Below, piece by piece: positions 17,776 through 26,296 of a stretch of DNA of 64,000 nucleotides. Within the stretch, counting starts at the first letter, position 1. Each line of letters starts with the position of its first letter. Source of the stretch: an uncultured Lachnospiraceae bacterium (GTDB taxonomy: Bacteria; Bacillota; Clostridia; Lachnospirales; Lachnospiraceae); contig CANRNJ010000001.1 of the NCBI GenBank assembly GCA_947631955.1, positions 372,001-436,000 on the forward strand. Direction: 5' to 3'. Made by a program: the position numbers and the translations under genes. Under the pieces are notes generated by a model. It saw only the letters and a list, made by a program, of their open reading frames with translations, had not been told where the DNA came from and searched no databases.

Positions 17776-17807
17776 GGCAGCCTCTCTTTATATAACATAT
17801 GTAATCT

Positions 17808-17915
17808 TATTTGCCGTTCCGGTTTGGCAGCGCTTTGCGCAGTTATTCCTTGTTCCGGTTCGGCAGCGCTTTACGCAGCTATTCCTTGTTCCAGTTCAGC
17901 AGTTCCTCGCGCAGC
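17808..17915 (-). repeat. Three 36-bp tandem units at the ispG 3' end
   Basis: Units 17880-17915, 17844-17879 and 17808-17843 align without gaps. The first encodes the last IspG residues (LREELLNWNKE) before the TAG. The next two, after the stop, would encode LRKALPNRNKE and LRKALPNRNGK, each again ending in a stop. The copies past the stop are non-coding relics or a small structural element before polC. Confidence 0.85.
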
Positions 17916-18937
17916 GTATCAAGCAGCTTCTCCTCCGGGACTTTCTTTATGATCTCGCCCTTCTTGATCAGCAGCCCCTCGCCGATCCCTCCGGCAATGC
18001 CGATATCGGCCTCCTTCGCCTCGCCGGGCCCGTTGACGGCGCATCCCATCACGGCGACTTTGATATCCAGCGGAATGTCCGCCGCCATCTCCTCCACCTG
18101 ATTGGCCAGACCGATCAGATCGATGCGCGTGCGGCCGCAGGTAGGGCAGGACACCACTTCTATGCCGCCTTTGCGCAGCCCCAGGGTGCGCAGGATCAGT
18201 CTGGCGGCCCGGACCTCCTCTGCCGGATCGCCCGTCAGTGACACGCGGATCGTATCGCCTATCCCCTGATTCAGGATCAGGCCAAGTCCGATCGCCGATT
18301 TGATGCTGCCGCTCATAAGCGTTCCGGCCTCCGTGATGCCGACATGAAGCGGATGATCTGTTTTGTCCGCTATGATCTCATGCGCGCGGACGCACATCAG
18401 GACGTCGGACGACTTGATGCTGATCACCAGATCGTCATACCCCAGATCTTCTATGATCCCCGCCTTGGCAAGCGCGCTCTCCACGATCCCCTCGGCGGTC
18501 ACGCCATGATATTTTTCCACCAGTTCCCGCTCCAGAGAGCCGCCGTTTACCCCCACGCGGATCGGCACGCTGCGCTCCTTGGCCGCCTTCACGACCTCAG
18601 CCACTTTATCCCGGCTGCCGATGTTGCCCGGATTGATACGGATCTTATCCGCGCCGTTCTCGATCGCGGCGACCGCCAGCCTGTAGTCGAAATGGATATC
18701 TGCGACGATCGGGATATGGATCCGGGATTTGATCCGTCCGATCGCCCCGGCCGCCTCCATAGTCGGCACGGTGCAGCGGATGATCTCGCATCCGGCCTTC
18801 TCCAGCCGCAGGATCTGCGCGGTCGTCGCCTCCACGTCTTCCGTCCTCGTATTGGTCATGGACTGGATCAGGATCGGATTGCCGCCGCCTATGACCCTGC
18901 CGCCGACCGCTACTGTTTTTGTATATTCACGATGCAT
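17879..18937 (-). CDS. ispG: 4-hydroxy-3-methylbut-2-enyl-diphosphate synthase (IspG/GcpE)
   Basis: The product is 352 aa. IspG is the [4Fe-4S] enzyme that makes HMBPP from MEcPP in the MEP isoprenoid pathway. The TIM-barrel start (GGGNPILIQSMTNTRTEDV) and the C-terminal cluster ligands are present: the Cys pair in SCPTCGR near residue 264 and the Cys in MGCAVNGPGEAKEADIG near 297. The short form without an inserted domain is the bacterial type. It sits with dxr upstream and polC downstream, but separated from rseP by a kinase/phosphatase pair. The 3' end is triplicated as a 36-bp repeat. Confidence 0.97.
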   Translation of the reverse strand: MHREYTKTVAVGGRVIGGGNPILIQSMTNTRTEDVEATTAQILRLEKAGCEIIRCTVPTMEAAGAIGRIKSRIHIPIVADIHFDYRLAVAAIENGADKIRINPGNIGSRDKVAEVVKAAKERSVPIRVGVNGGSLERELVEKYHGVTAEGIVESALAKAGIIEDLGYDDLVISIKSSDVLMCVRAHEIIADKTDHPLHVGITEAGTLMSGSIKSAIGLGLILNQGIGDTIRVSLTGDPAEEVRAARLILRTLGLRKGGIEVVSCPTCGRTRIDLIGLANQVEEMAADIPLDIKVAVMGCAVNGPGEAKEADIGIAGGIGEGLLIKKGEIIKKVPEEKLLDTLREELLNWNKE

Positions 18938-18996
18938 AATGTTCTCCTTCGTCTTATTTCATCCGGCCGGACCGTCCGCCGGTGCCTCATGTCCTA

Positions 18997-19899
18997 TTAT
19001 ACATTTTTTGTCCGCAAAAGTACACTACCGGAATTGTCCGGTTTTTCCGTCAGCCAGATCTTTTTTTCCGCGGCCCTGACAAATCCGCGTCTGCCGAAAC
19101 GGCCCCGTCCCCGCCCGCATCCCGCAAGATCCCGCCTGATTTCCGGCGCGGTCTGATAGCGTTTCCGGGGATCGTCCGCCGTGCACTTCTGGATAAGTTT
19201 TCCCAGGCGCTTAGACAATAACGGCTGATATTCATATATGGGCCTCGCGGCGTATGGCGGCTTGGCGGGATCGCTGCCGGTGACGGCATAATACAGGATC
19301 CTGCCGAACGCATAAATATCGCTTCTCTCATCCGCACAGGCTCCCGTCCGCCGCATCTGCTCCGGGGCGGCATACCCGGCCGTCGCGGCCATCCCTCTCT
19401 CGATCCCATCTCCGAAACAGCTCCTGTACGCCGCGCCGAAATCCACCAGTTTTAAGTTCCCGTCCGGACACACCATGATATTGTCCGGCTTCAGATCCCT
19501 ATAAATAACAGGTGGTTTTCTTGTGTGCAGATAGGCGAGGATATCCAACAGCTGACCGGCCCACAGACAGACCGTCTTTTCCGGGAACGGGCCGTTCCTG
19601 TCCGTGTATTCCCGAAGCGTAACGCCTTCCACATACTCCATGACCAGATACCATGCATCCTCCCACAGCAGATCGTAGACGACCGGCAGCATGGGATGCT
19701 TAAGCTGCTGCAGGAAGTCCGCCTCCTTCACGATCCGCATATCCGTTTCCCGGTCCGCACTCTGCGGCGGACCGCCCACTCTTTTGACGGCGGCAAACCG
19801 CTTCAGATCCCTGTCCTTTGCCAGAAATACGCTTCCTTCCCCGCCCTGCCCCAGTTTCCTTATGATCTCATATTTTCCGACATAATGTCCTCTCGTCAT
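18997..19899 (-). CDS. Eukaryotic-like Ser/Thr protein kinase, no membrane segment
   Basis: The product is 300 aa from the ATG at 19899, which overlaps the phosphatase stop (ATGA) and follows GGGAGG. All kinase motifs are present: glycine loop LGQGGEGSV (16-24), Lys39, the catalytic block YRDLKPDN with Asp135, DFG at 153-155, and APEQ. After the kinase domain only about 40 basic residues remain. There is no transmembrane helix and there are no PASTA repeats, so it is a cytosolic enzyme unlike PrkC. It probably acts with the adjacent PP2C phosphatase; the substrates are unknown. Confidence 0.9.
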   Translation of the reverse strand: MTRGHYVGKYEIIRKLGQGGEGSVFLAKDRDLKRFAAVKRVGGPPQSADRETDMRIVKEADFLQQLKHPMLPVVYDLLWEDAWYLVMEYVEGVTLREYTDRNGPFPEKTVCLWAGQLLDILAYLHTRKPPVIYRDLKPDNIMVCPDGNLKLVDFGAAYRSCFGDGIERGMAATAGYAAPEQMRRTGACADERSDIYAFGRILYYAVTGSDPAKPPYAARPIYEYQPLLSKRLGKLIQKCTADDPRKRYQTAPEIRRDLAGCGRGRGRFGRRGFVRAAEKKIWLTEKPDNSGSVLLRTKNV

Positions 19900-20639
19900 T
19901 GCATCCTCCCAGCCTTGATATATACTGCCGACAAATTGTCCTTTTCTCCCCTTCTCATACATGCGCTGCCGATTTCCCGCAGCCTCCGCGCGATCTGTCC
20001 CTCCTCCGCGATCGTTCCCGGCGCCAGCGCCTCCGCCAGTTCCCCGCCGCTTACATAGTGCCGGAACCCGTCGCTGCACAGCAGGATCCCCTGACCGGCG
20101 CGCAGCGTCCCCATCCTGAAATCCGGTCTTTCATAGGCGAAGCTGCCTACGCATTTCGTCAGCCGGTTCGCCCCGTGGACATGATCGCAGGTAAGCTGTG
20201 TCAGTTCCTTCCCGCGCCGCCGGTTTCCGTCCCTGATCATGTACGCTCTGGTATCGCCCAGATGCCACAGCAGATACGTCTTTTTCCACAGGACCAGCAC
20301 CGTCATGGTGGTGCCGAGCCGGATACCTCCCTGTTTTTCGGCATAGCGCGCAAACTCTTCCTGAACATGGTATACCAGCCGGTCCATCGATCGGCGGATG
20401 ACCCAATAGGGTTTCTTTTTTTGTACCGCTCTCAACAGAGTTTCATAGAACCATTCCTGAAGCCGCTCCGTCACATAGCCGCTCGCCAGTTCTCCCTGTT
20501 CAAGACCGCCCATGCCGTCGCAGACTGCCGCCATGAGCGCCCGGCCTTTTGCCGTCAGCACCTGGAGCAGGACGAGCGAATCCTGATTGATGTCCGCCGC
20601 CGCGCCGCGCTCCCAATATACGCCTGTAAGATAATGCAT
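19896..20639 (-). CDS. PP2C-family protein phosphatase
   Basis: The product is 247 aa from the ATG at 20639 (GAGGAAGTAC before it). Metal-binding and catalytic motifs of PPM phosphatases are visible: DINQD (16-20), CDGMGG (40-45), LGTTMTVL, HLGDTRAYMI, CSDGF and the final EKDNLSAVYI. It should remove phosphate from Ser/Thr of target proteins with Mn/Mg. The 4-bp ATGA overlap with the kinase argues for coupled synthesis of an opposing pair. It is distinct from the usual prpC-prkC pair, which lies near rsgA in Firmicutes. Confidence 0.9.
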   Translation of the reverse strand: MHYLTGVYWERGAAADINQDSLVLLQVLTAKGRALMAAVCDGMGGLEQGELASGYVTERLQEWFYETLLRAVQKKKPYWVIRRSMDRLVYHVQEEFARYAEKQGGIRLGTTMTVLVLWKKTYLLWHLGDTRAYMIRDGNRRRGKELTQLTCDHVHGANRLTKCVGSFAYERPDFRMGTLRAGQGILLCSDGFRHYVSGGELAEALAPGTIAEEGQIARRLREIGSACMRRGEKDNLSAVYIKAGRMQ

Positions 20640-20733
20640 GTACTTCCTCTTTCCTTTTCCTGCAAAGGAATCACCAAATACCAAAAATCTTTCACCGGAA
20701 CATTGCGGGAAACCCGCCGGAACCGTATACCGT

Positions 20734-20752
20734 GGGGTTCTGAACGAACCCC
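20734..20752 (-). promoter_or_regulatory. 5'-terminal hairpin of the phosphatase/kinase transcript
   Basis: GGGGTTC (20734-20740) pairs with GAACCCC (20746-20752) around 5 nt. It lies within a few bases of the predicted transcription start, so the mRNA would begin with a stable stem-loop, which often stabilises transcripts. Confidence 0.5.
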
Positions 20753-20761
20753 GACAAGACC

Positions 20762-20790
20762 AGTATACCGTGTGTCGATCAAAAATGCAA
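20762..20790 (-). promoter_or_regulatory. Sigma-A promoter of the phosphatase/kinase pair
   Basis: On the minus strand: -35 TTGCAT (20785-20790), 17-nt spacer, -10 TATACT (20762-20767), in the gap after rseP. It would give the pair (and perhaps ispG-polC) its own transcription. Confidence 0.8.
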
Positions 20791-20841
20791 CGTTTTTATA
20801 AACGGCCTGCCCGATAAGACCGGCTGTGCCTGCCTATCAGA

Positions 20842-21978
20842 TCAATTCACGATCTTCATTATGTCGTTATACATGATAAACACCATGAGCACCATAAATA
20901 CGACAAGCCCTGCGAAATGGACCATTCCCTCTTTCTCCGGAGAGATCGGCTTGCCGCGCACGACTTCCACGAACATGAAAAAGAGCCGTCCGCCGTCCAG
21001 AGCAGGCAGCGGAAGCAGGTTCAGGATGCCGAGATTGACGGAGAGAAGGACCACGATCTCAAGCATCGTCAGCACGGCGGAAGAGGTTCCGTAATTTTTT
21101 TCCGCCTGATCGTAACTCTCACCCACGAACTGCGCGATGCCCACAGGCCCCGACACATCGTCCTTGCTGACCTTTCCGCGGATCATCATCCCCAGACTCT
21201 TATAGGTCGTCTTCGCATAATACTCCACCTCGTACAGACCGTATTGAAAGACCTGAAGCGGATTACAGTCCAGATACTCTCCGCCTCCCATGATCCCGAT
21301 ATAATAACGCCCGTCATTATTATCGTACCGCGGCGTTACGCGCGCCACGCCCTTCTGTCCGTCACGGGTGTAATGGATATCCAGCGTTTCTCCCTGATTC
21401 ATGGCGGAGATCACCATGATCTCCCTGTAAAAATGGATCTTCTCATGATTGATCTGCGTAATGACGTCGCCGGGCATCAGACCGGCTTCCTGCGCCGCCG
21501 AGTCCTCGGAAAGCTGCCCTACCACAGGCAGATCCGCACCTGCAAATGCCGTAAGGACCAGAGCCACCACAAACGCAAGGAGGAAGTTAAAGAACGGTCC
21601 GGCAAACACCGTCGCTATGCGTTTCCAGACGCCCGCTTCCGTGAAGGCGAGTCCTTCTCCTCGGACCCCGGCGCCTTCCTCAGATACAGAACCGTTTTCG
21701 GACACAGAGCTGTCTTCCGCGCCGGAAACATCGCCCGCCGCGACGCCGTCCTCACCGTCAAACATGCACGCGCCGCCGATGGGAAGCAGCTTCAGGGAAT
21801 ATTTTACGCCGCCCTTTTTGAAGGAAAACAGGGTCGGCCCCATGCCGACCGCAAATTCGACCACGCGGATGCCGTTGCGCCTTCCGATCAAAAAATGCCC
21901 GAACTCATGAGAAATGACGACCACGCCAAAAATAATAAGAAACAATACAATCGTTCTGATCAATGTCTTACTCTCCAA
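20842..21978 (-). CDS. rseP: Site-2 membrane metalloprotease RseP/RasP
   Basis: The product is 378 aa. The zinc-site motif HEFGH lies in the first membrane helix (VVISHEFGHFLIGRRNG), and the second metal ligand is in LPLPALDGGRLFFM near the C-terminus. One PDZ domain sits in the middle (AGLMPGDVITQINHEKI). An acidic Ser/Glu/Gly insertion of about 35 residues (about 77-112) lies between the first helix and the second and is not typical of the family. In Firmicutes the enzyme cuts membrane anti-sigma factors and signal-peptide remnants. Its start overlaps dxr by 11 bp. Confidence 0.94.
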   Translation of the reverse strand: MESKTLIRTIVLFLIIFGVVVISHEFGHFLIGRRNGIRVVEFAVGMGPTLFSFKKGGVKYSLKLLPIGGACMFDGEDGVAAGDVSGAEDSSVSENGSVSEEGAGVRGEGLAFTEAGVWKRIATVFAGPFFNFLLAFVVALVLTAFAGADLPVVGQLSEDSAAQEAGLMPGDVITQINHEKIHFYREIMVISAMNQGETLDIHYTRDGQKGVARVTPRYDNNDGRYYIGIMGGGEYLDCNPLQVFQYGLYEVEYYAKTTYKSLGMMIRGKVSKDDVSGPVGIAQFVGESYDQAEKNYGTSSAVLTMLEIVVLLSVNLGILNLLPLPALDGGRLFFMFVEVVRGKPISPEKEGMVHFAGLVVFMVLMVFIMYNDIMKIVN

Positions 21979-23125
21979 ATTTCTTTTTTATATATTCATA
22001 CGTTTCCGTTTCCGTTTCCAAGATCTTCTCCACCGCAGGATCGTCTGTCACCGAATGATTCTCCATGGAACTCTCGATCAGCTCCGGGATCTGCAGGAAC
22101 GTGATCTTATGCTGCAGAAACAGGGCTACCGCCATCTCGTTGGCCGCGTTGAAGACCGTCGGCAGGGTCCCGCCGCGCCGCGCCGCCTGATAGGCGAGCG
22201 CAAGTCCCCGGAAAGTGTCGGTATCCGGCTCTTCGAACGTGAGCTGCCCCAGTTTGAAGAAATCGACGCGCTCCGTATCCATCGGCCTCCTGTCCGGATA
22301 GAAAAGCGCATACTGGATCGGGAGCTTCATGTCCGGCATACCAAGCTGCGCCATGATCCCGCCGTCCGCATACCCTACCGCCGAGTGGATGATGCTCTGC
22401 GGGTGCACGACCACCTGTATCCGGTCCAGATCCACGCCGAACAGCCATTTGGCCTCCATCACTTCCAGCCCCTTGTTCACGAGCGTGGAAGAATCGATCG
22501 TAACTTTTTTCCCCATGGACCAGTTCGGATGATTCAGCGCATCCTCGACCGTTATGGAAGCCAGCTGGTCCCTCTTTCTGCCCCGGAACGGACCGCCCGA
22601 AGCGGTCAGATAGATCCGCTCGACCCGATCTCTGTTCTCCCCGTGCATCGACTGGAATATCGCGCTGTGCTCGCTGTCCACAGGCAGTATCGGAACGCCT
22701 TTCTTTGCCGCAAGGGGCATGATGATGTGTCCCGCCGTTACCAGCGTTTCCTTGTTGGCAAGCGCGATCGTTTTGCCCTTCTCGATCGCCGCTATGGTCG
22801 GTCTGATACCGATCATGCCGACGATTGCCGTCACCAGCACCTGAGATTCTTCGCAGACCGCCGTTTCCAACAGTCCGTCCATGCCGCAGAGGATCTTCAC
22901 CGGCACATCCCGAAGCCTTTCTTTGAGGTCCTTCGCCGCCTCCTCGGTCCACATGGCGGCAAGCGACGGGCGAAACTCCCGCACCTGCCGTTCCATCAGA
23001 TCCACATTGGTTCCCGCCGCCAGGGCCGTCACTTGAAGATCCGCTTCTTTTCTGACGATATCGAGCGTCTGGGTGCCGATGGAACCCGTCGAGCCCAGTA
23101 TTGAGATTTTTTTAATAACGCCCAT
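21968..23125 (-). CDS. dxr: 1-deoxy-D-xylulose 5-phosphate reductoisomerase
   Basis: The product is 385 aa, the usual length. It converts DXP to MEP with NADPH, the committed step of the MEP pathway. The N-terminal dinucleotide motif is GSTGSIGTQTLDIV; later blocks are LANKETLVTAG, PVDSEHSAIFQ, ASGGPFRG, HPNWSMGKKVTIDSSTLVNKGLEVMEA and the C-terminal NAANE. It lies between cdsA and rseP in the conserved envelope/isoprenoid cluster. Confidence 0.97.
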   Translation of the reverse strand: MGVIKKISILGSTGSIGTQTLDIVRKEADLQVTALAAGTNVDLMERQVREFRPSLAAMWTEEAAKDLKERLRDVPVKILCGMDGLLETAVCEESQVLVTAIVGMIGIRPTIAAIEKGKTIALANKETLVTAGHIIMPLAAKKGVPILPVDSEHSAIFQSMHGENRDRVERIYLTASGGPFRGRKRDQLASITVEDALNHPNWSMGKKVTIDSSTLVNKGLEVMEAKWLFGVDLDRIQVVVHPQSIIHSAVGYADGGIMAQLGMPDMKLPIQYALFYPDRRPMDTERVDFFKLGQLTFEEPDTDTFRGLALAYQAARRGGTLPTVFNAANEMAVALFLQHKITFLQIPELIESSMENHSVTDDPAVEKILETETETYEYIKKKFGE

Positions 23126-23203
23126 TATGTTTTCTCCTGCCGTTACTTCTTCCGCCTTTTTCCGCCGTATGCTGCCGTCTATAGAAAACCGCCGCAGGCC
23201 GTC

Positions 23204-24109
23204 CTACCCCGCCATGATAAAGGACAGCCCGATAAAAATAAGGGGCGCCGTGACGATCATACTGTCAAAGCGGTCCATAATGCCCCCGTGTCCGGGAATC
23301 AGTTTTCCGTAATCCTTGATGCCGTAATCCCTCTTAAAGGCCGAAGCCGCCAGATCTCCCACCATGGACACCAGCGCTCCCGCTGCGCCGAGCGCCGCTG
23401 CCGCGCCGATACTCAGGCTGTACGACTCCGTGTAGGAAGGCATGGAAAAATACCGTTCCATCAGACAGGCATACAGCGCAGACAGAAGCGCCGCTCCCAC
23501 AACGCCTCCCACGGCCCCTTCGATCGATTTCTTGGGGCTTAACTTAGGCGTCATCTTATGTTTCCCGATCAATACGCCCACCGCATATGCGCAGGTATCG
23601 CTCCCCCATGAGCAGAGGAAGACAAACCACACCAGATATTTTCCCATCAGGAATCCGTCCCGGATCAGATAGAGAAAAGACAGCATCACCGGCGCATACA
23701 GAAAAGAAAAGCAGGCCGCCGTCACTTCCCGCCCATGATATGCGGGAAAAAGCAGCACATATGCGAACAGATAGACGATAAACGCCGCCACCATGCCAAA
23801 TGCCAGCGCCCTGTATATCGAAATGTTCATATAAAGATGCGCCGCAGGTACCGATGATACCGGAGCGGACTGTAAGGATACGGAAAAAAAGACCCAGATA
23901 TAATAAAGCGCCGTAAGCGCTGTCCCCGTGTATTCCAACGCTCTCTTTTTCTTATCGTCTGTGATAAAGCCAAGCGCCTTCCCCAGTTCACGGTAGGCAA
24001 TAACGGAAATCAGGCATAACGCCGCGGCAAGCACAGGGCCTCCCGCTGTGATCAGTACAATAGCGGCCGCCACCAAAAGGATACCGCTTCCAAGCCTCGT
24101 CCAAAACAT
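23204..24109 (-). CDS. cdsA: Phosphatidate cytidylyltransferase
   Basis: The product is 301 aa with about eight membrane helices. CdsA makes CDP-diacylglycerol from phosphatidate and CTP, the precursor of membrane phospholipids. The C-terminal CDP-alcohol signature is intact (SWGSDTCAYAVGVLIGKHK, LSPKKSIEGAVGG, MVGDLAASAFKRDYGIKDYG and LIPGHGGIMDRFDS). It stands 43 bp after uppS and 78 bp before dxr. Confidence 0.96.
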   Translation of the reverse strand: MFWTRLGSGILLVAAAIVLITAGGPVLAAALCLISVIAYRELGKALGFITDDKKKRALEYTGTALTALYYIWVFFSVSLQSAPVSSVPAAHLYMNISIYRALAFGMVAAFIVYLFAYVLLFPAYHGREVTAACFSFLYAPVMLSFLYLIRDGFLMGKYLVWFVFLCSWGSDTCAYAVGVLIGKHKMTPKLSPKKSIEGAVGGVVGAALLSALYACLMERYFSMPSYTESYSLSIGAAAALGAAGALVSMVGDLAASAFKRDYGIKDYGKLIPGHGGIMDRFDSMIVTAPLIFIGLSFIMAG

Positions 24110-24152
24110 TTTTCTCCTCCATTTATCTCAAAGTGCCTTCCTCAACCCTGCA

Positions 24153-24872
24153 TTATTCGTCTTTCACCAGACCGTACCGTCTATCTCTTTTATTATATGC
24201 CTCCACCGCTTTTTCTAATTCTTCTTTGGAAAAATCCGGCCACGCCACAGGCGTAAAATAAAACTCCGTATAGGCCAGCTGCCACAACAGGAAATTGGAG
24301 ATGCGCTGCTCATTACAGGTGCGGATCAGCAGGTCCGGTTCCGGCAGATCGTGCGTGTCCAGCGCCGCGCTGACCATGTCCTCCGTAATCTCCTCCGCCT
24401 TTATGGCGCCTTCCGCCACACTGGCCGACAGCCTGCGTATGGCGCGTACGATCTCGTCCCGTCCGCCGTAGTTAATGGCTATCTGGAAATGCAGCCCGGT
24501 ATTGTTCCGGGTAGCCTTTTCCAACTCCTCCATGCGGTTTCTGATATCCGCATCCAGTCCGGTCTTGTCACCGATAATTCTGACACACATGTTATTTTTT
24601 GCTGCCGTCTTAAGGCAGGTCTTCATATAATTGCGCAGGAGCCCCATCAGGGCTTCCACCTCGTCGCTCGGCCTGTTCCAGTTCTCCGTGCTGAAAGCAT
24701 ACACGGTCAGATACTGTATCCCCATGCGGTACGCTTCCTCACAGATCACCTCTACCGTCTTGGCTCCCTGAACATGCCCGTAATTGCGCGGCATCCCCTT
24801 GCTCTTGGCCCATCTGCCGTTGCCGTCCAGAATGATCGCCACATGATTCGGGATCTTCATTCCTTCTTCCAT
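24153..24872 (-). CDS. uppS: Isoprenyl transferase (undecaprenyl diphosphate synthase)
   Basis: The product is 239 aa. It makes the C55 carrier lipid for cell-wall synthesis by cis-condensation of IPP. The catalytic Asp16 is in HVAIILDGNGRWAKSKG. Later motifs are YAFSTENW and the C-terminal DLLIRTCNEQRISNFLLWQ-AY-E. GGAGGAAGAG precedes the ATG at 24872. It follows frr by about 120 bp. Confidence 0.97.
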   Translation of the reverse strand: MEEGMKIPNHVAIILDGNGRWAKSKGMPRNYGHVQGAKTVEVICEEAYRMGIQYLTVYAFSTENWNRPSDEVEALMGLLRNYMKTCLKTAAKNNMCVRIIGDKTGLDADIRNRMEELEKATRNNTGLHFQIAINYGGRDEIVRAIRRLSASVAEGAIKAEEITEDMVSAALDTHDLPEPDLLIRTCNEQRISNFLLWQLAYTEFYFTPVAWPDFSKEELEKAVEAYNKRDRRYGLVKDE

Positions 24873-24993
24873 CTCTTCCTCCGTATGCTTTTTCGCCCTA
24901 AGATTAGGAAAAGGGACCCAGAATACTATTCAAAATACTATTCCGCAATCCCCTGTACCTTGTTTGTCTTAAACCCGTGTATTACCGGCTGTA

Positions 24994-25545
24994 TTACACG
25001 GTGAGAATTTCCTTGGATTTCTCCTCCACAAGCTTATCAATGTCCTTGATATACTTATCGGTCAGCTTCTGCAGCTGATCTCCCAGTTCCTTGATCTCGT
25101 CCTCCGACACATCCTCTTTCGCCAGTTTCTTCATGGCGTCGTTGCCGTCGCGCCTTACGTTGCGGACCGCCACTTTGCTGTCCTCTCCGCGCTTTTTAAC
25201 ATCCTTCACCAGTTCCTTACGGCGCTCTTCCGTCAGTTCCGGAAATACCAGACGGATCAGCGAACCGTCGTTGGACGGGGTGATGCCTACGTCGGACGCC
25301 ATGATCGCTCTCTCGATCTCTTTGATCAGGCTCTTCTCCCACGGCGCGATCTGGATCATTCTGGGCTCCGGGACAGTGATATTGCCCACCTGCTGGATCG
25401 GTGTGGGCGTACCGTAGTAGTCCACCTTGATCTTGTCGAGAACATGCGGATTGGCACGTCCTGCGCGGATGGAACCCAGATCGGTCTCCAAATACTCATA
25501 TGTCTTCTGCATTTTATCCTCATAAGGTTTTATTCTTGCATCCAT
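24994..25545 (-). CDS. frr: Ribosome recycling factor
   Basis: The product is 183 aa, the family length. RRF splits post-termination ribosomes with EF-G. The sequence shows RAGRANPHVLDKIKVDYYGTPTPIQQ, WEKSLIKEIERAI and FPELTEERRKELVK, all family blocks. It lies 17 bp after pyrH, probably in the same transcript. Confidence 0.98.
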   Translation of the reverse strand: MDARIKPYEDKMQKTYEYLETDLGSIRAGRANPHVLDKIKVDYYGTPTPIQQVGNITVPEPRMIQIAPWEKSLIKEIERAIMASDVGITPSNDGSLIRLVFPELTEERRKELVKDVKKRGEDSKVAVRNVRRDGNDAMKKLAKEDVSEDEIKELGDQLQKLTDKYIKDIDKLVEEKSKEILTV

Positions 25546-25562
25546 ACTTCTCCTCCCAGTTC

Positions 25563-26258
25563 TTATACGGTCACTTTTGTCCCATTGAATTTTCCCTTCA
25601 CGGTATTAACGATGCTGTTCTCTTCGCTTAATCCGAACACCCACATCGGCATCTTATTGTCACGCGCCAAGATCGAGGCCGTCATATCGACCACCTGGAG
25701 ATTCTTTTCGATCACCTCGTTGATGGAAACTTCATCGTATTTCTTTGCATCCGGATTGGTGCGCGGGTCGCCGTCGTAAACGCCGTCCACCGCTTTCGCA
25801 AGCAGGATCACGTCGGCATCGACCTCGACCGCGCGGAGCACTACCCCCGTATCGGTTGAAAAATAGGGATGTCCGGTTCCGCCTGCAAAAAAGACCACCA
25901 TATTTCTCGCAAAATACTTATTTGCCCGGTCTTTGGAAAAAAGCTTGGTAAACGAACCACATTCAAAGGGCGTCAATATACTGGTCATCATACCCGCAGA
26001 ACGGAAGATCTCCGACACATAAATGCAGTTCATGATCGTTGCGAGCATCCCGATCTGATCCGCCTTCGTCCGGTCAATATTCTCACTGGAACGTCCGCGC
26101 CAGAAATTGCCGCCGCCGATCACGATCCCTACCTGAATCCCATCATCCACGAGTTCCTTGACCTGCACGGCCACACCGCGCACCGTTTCCTCGTCAAATC
26201 CGGTCTTCTTATCGCCCGCCAGAGCTTCTCCACTTAGTTTCAACAGTATACGCCGCAT
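25563..26258 (-). CDS. pyrH: UMP kinase
   Basis: The product is 231 aa. PyrH phosphorylates UMP to UDP. The amino-acid-kinase fold is marked by RILLKLSGEALAG, IVIGGGNFWRGR, MGMLATIMN-type helix (here QIGMLATIMNCIY), GGTGHPYFSTDT and the C-terminal M-VFGLSEENSI. In most Firmicutes pyrH directly follows tsf; here about 6 kb of other genes lie between them. It starts 38 bp after the bactofilin gene. Confidence 0.97.
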   Translation of the reverse strand: MRRILLKLSGEALAGDKKTGFDEETVRGVAVQVKELVDDGIQVGIVIGGGNFWRGRSSENIDRTKADQIGMLATIMNCIYVSEIFRSAGMMTSILTPFECGSFTKLFSKDRANKYFARNMVVFFAGGTGHPYFSTDTGVVLRAVEVDADVILLAKAVDGVYDGDPRTNPDAKKYDEVSINEVIEKNLQVVDMTASILARDNKMPMWVFGLSEENSIVNTVKGKFNGTKVTV

Positions 26259-26296
26259 TTCCTTATTCTCCCGCTCCGTGTGTTCTGATCACAGTC

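Noticed and set aside
18975-19010. Promoter before ispG with TATAAT
   Set aside because: A TATAAT occurs on the minus strand near the kinase stop, but no acceptable -35 lies 16-18 nt upstream; not strong enough to list.
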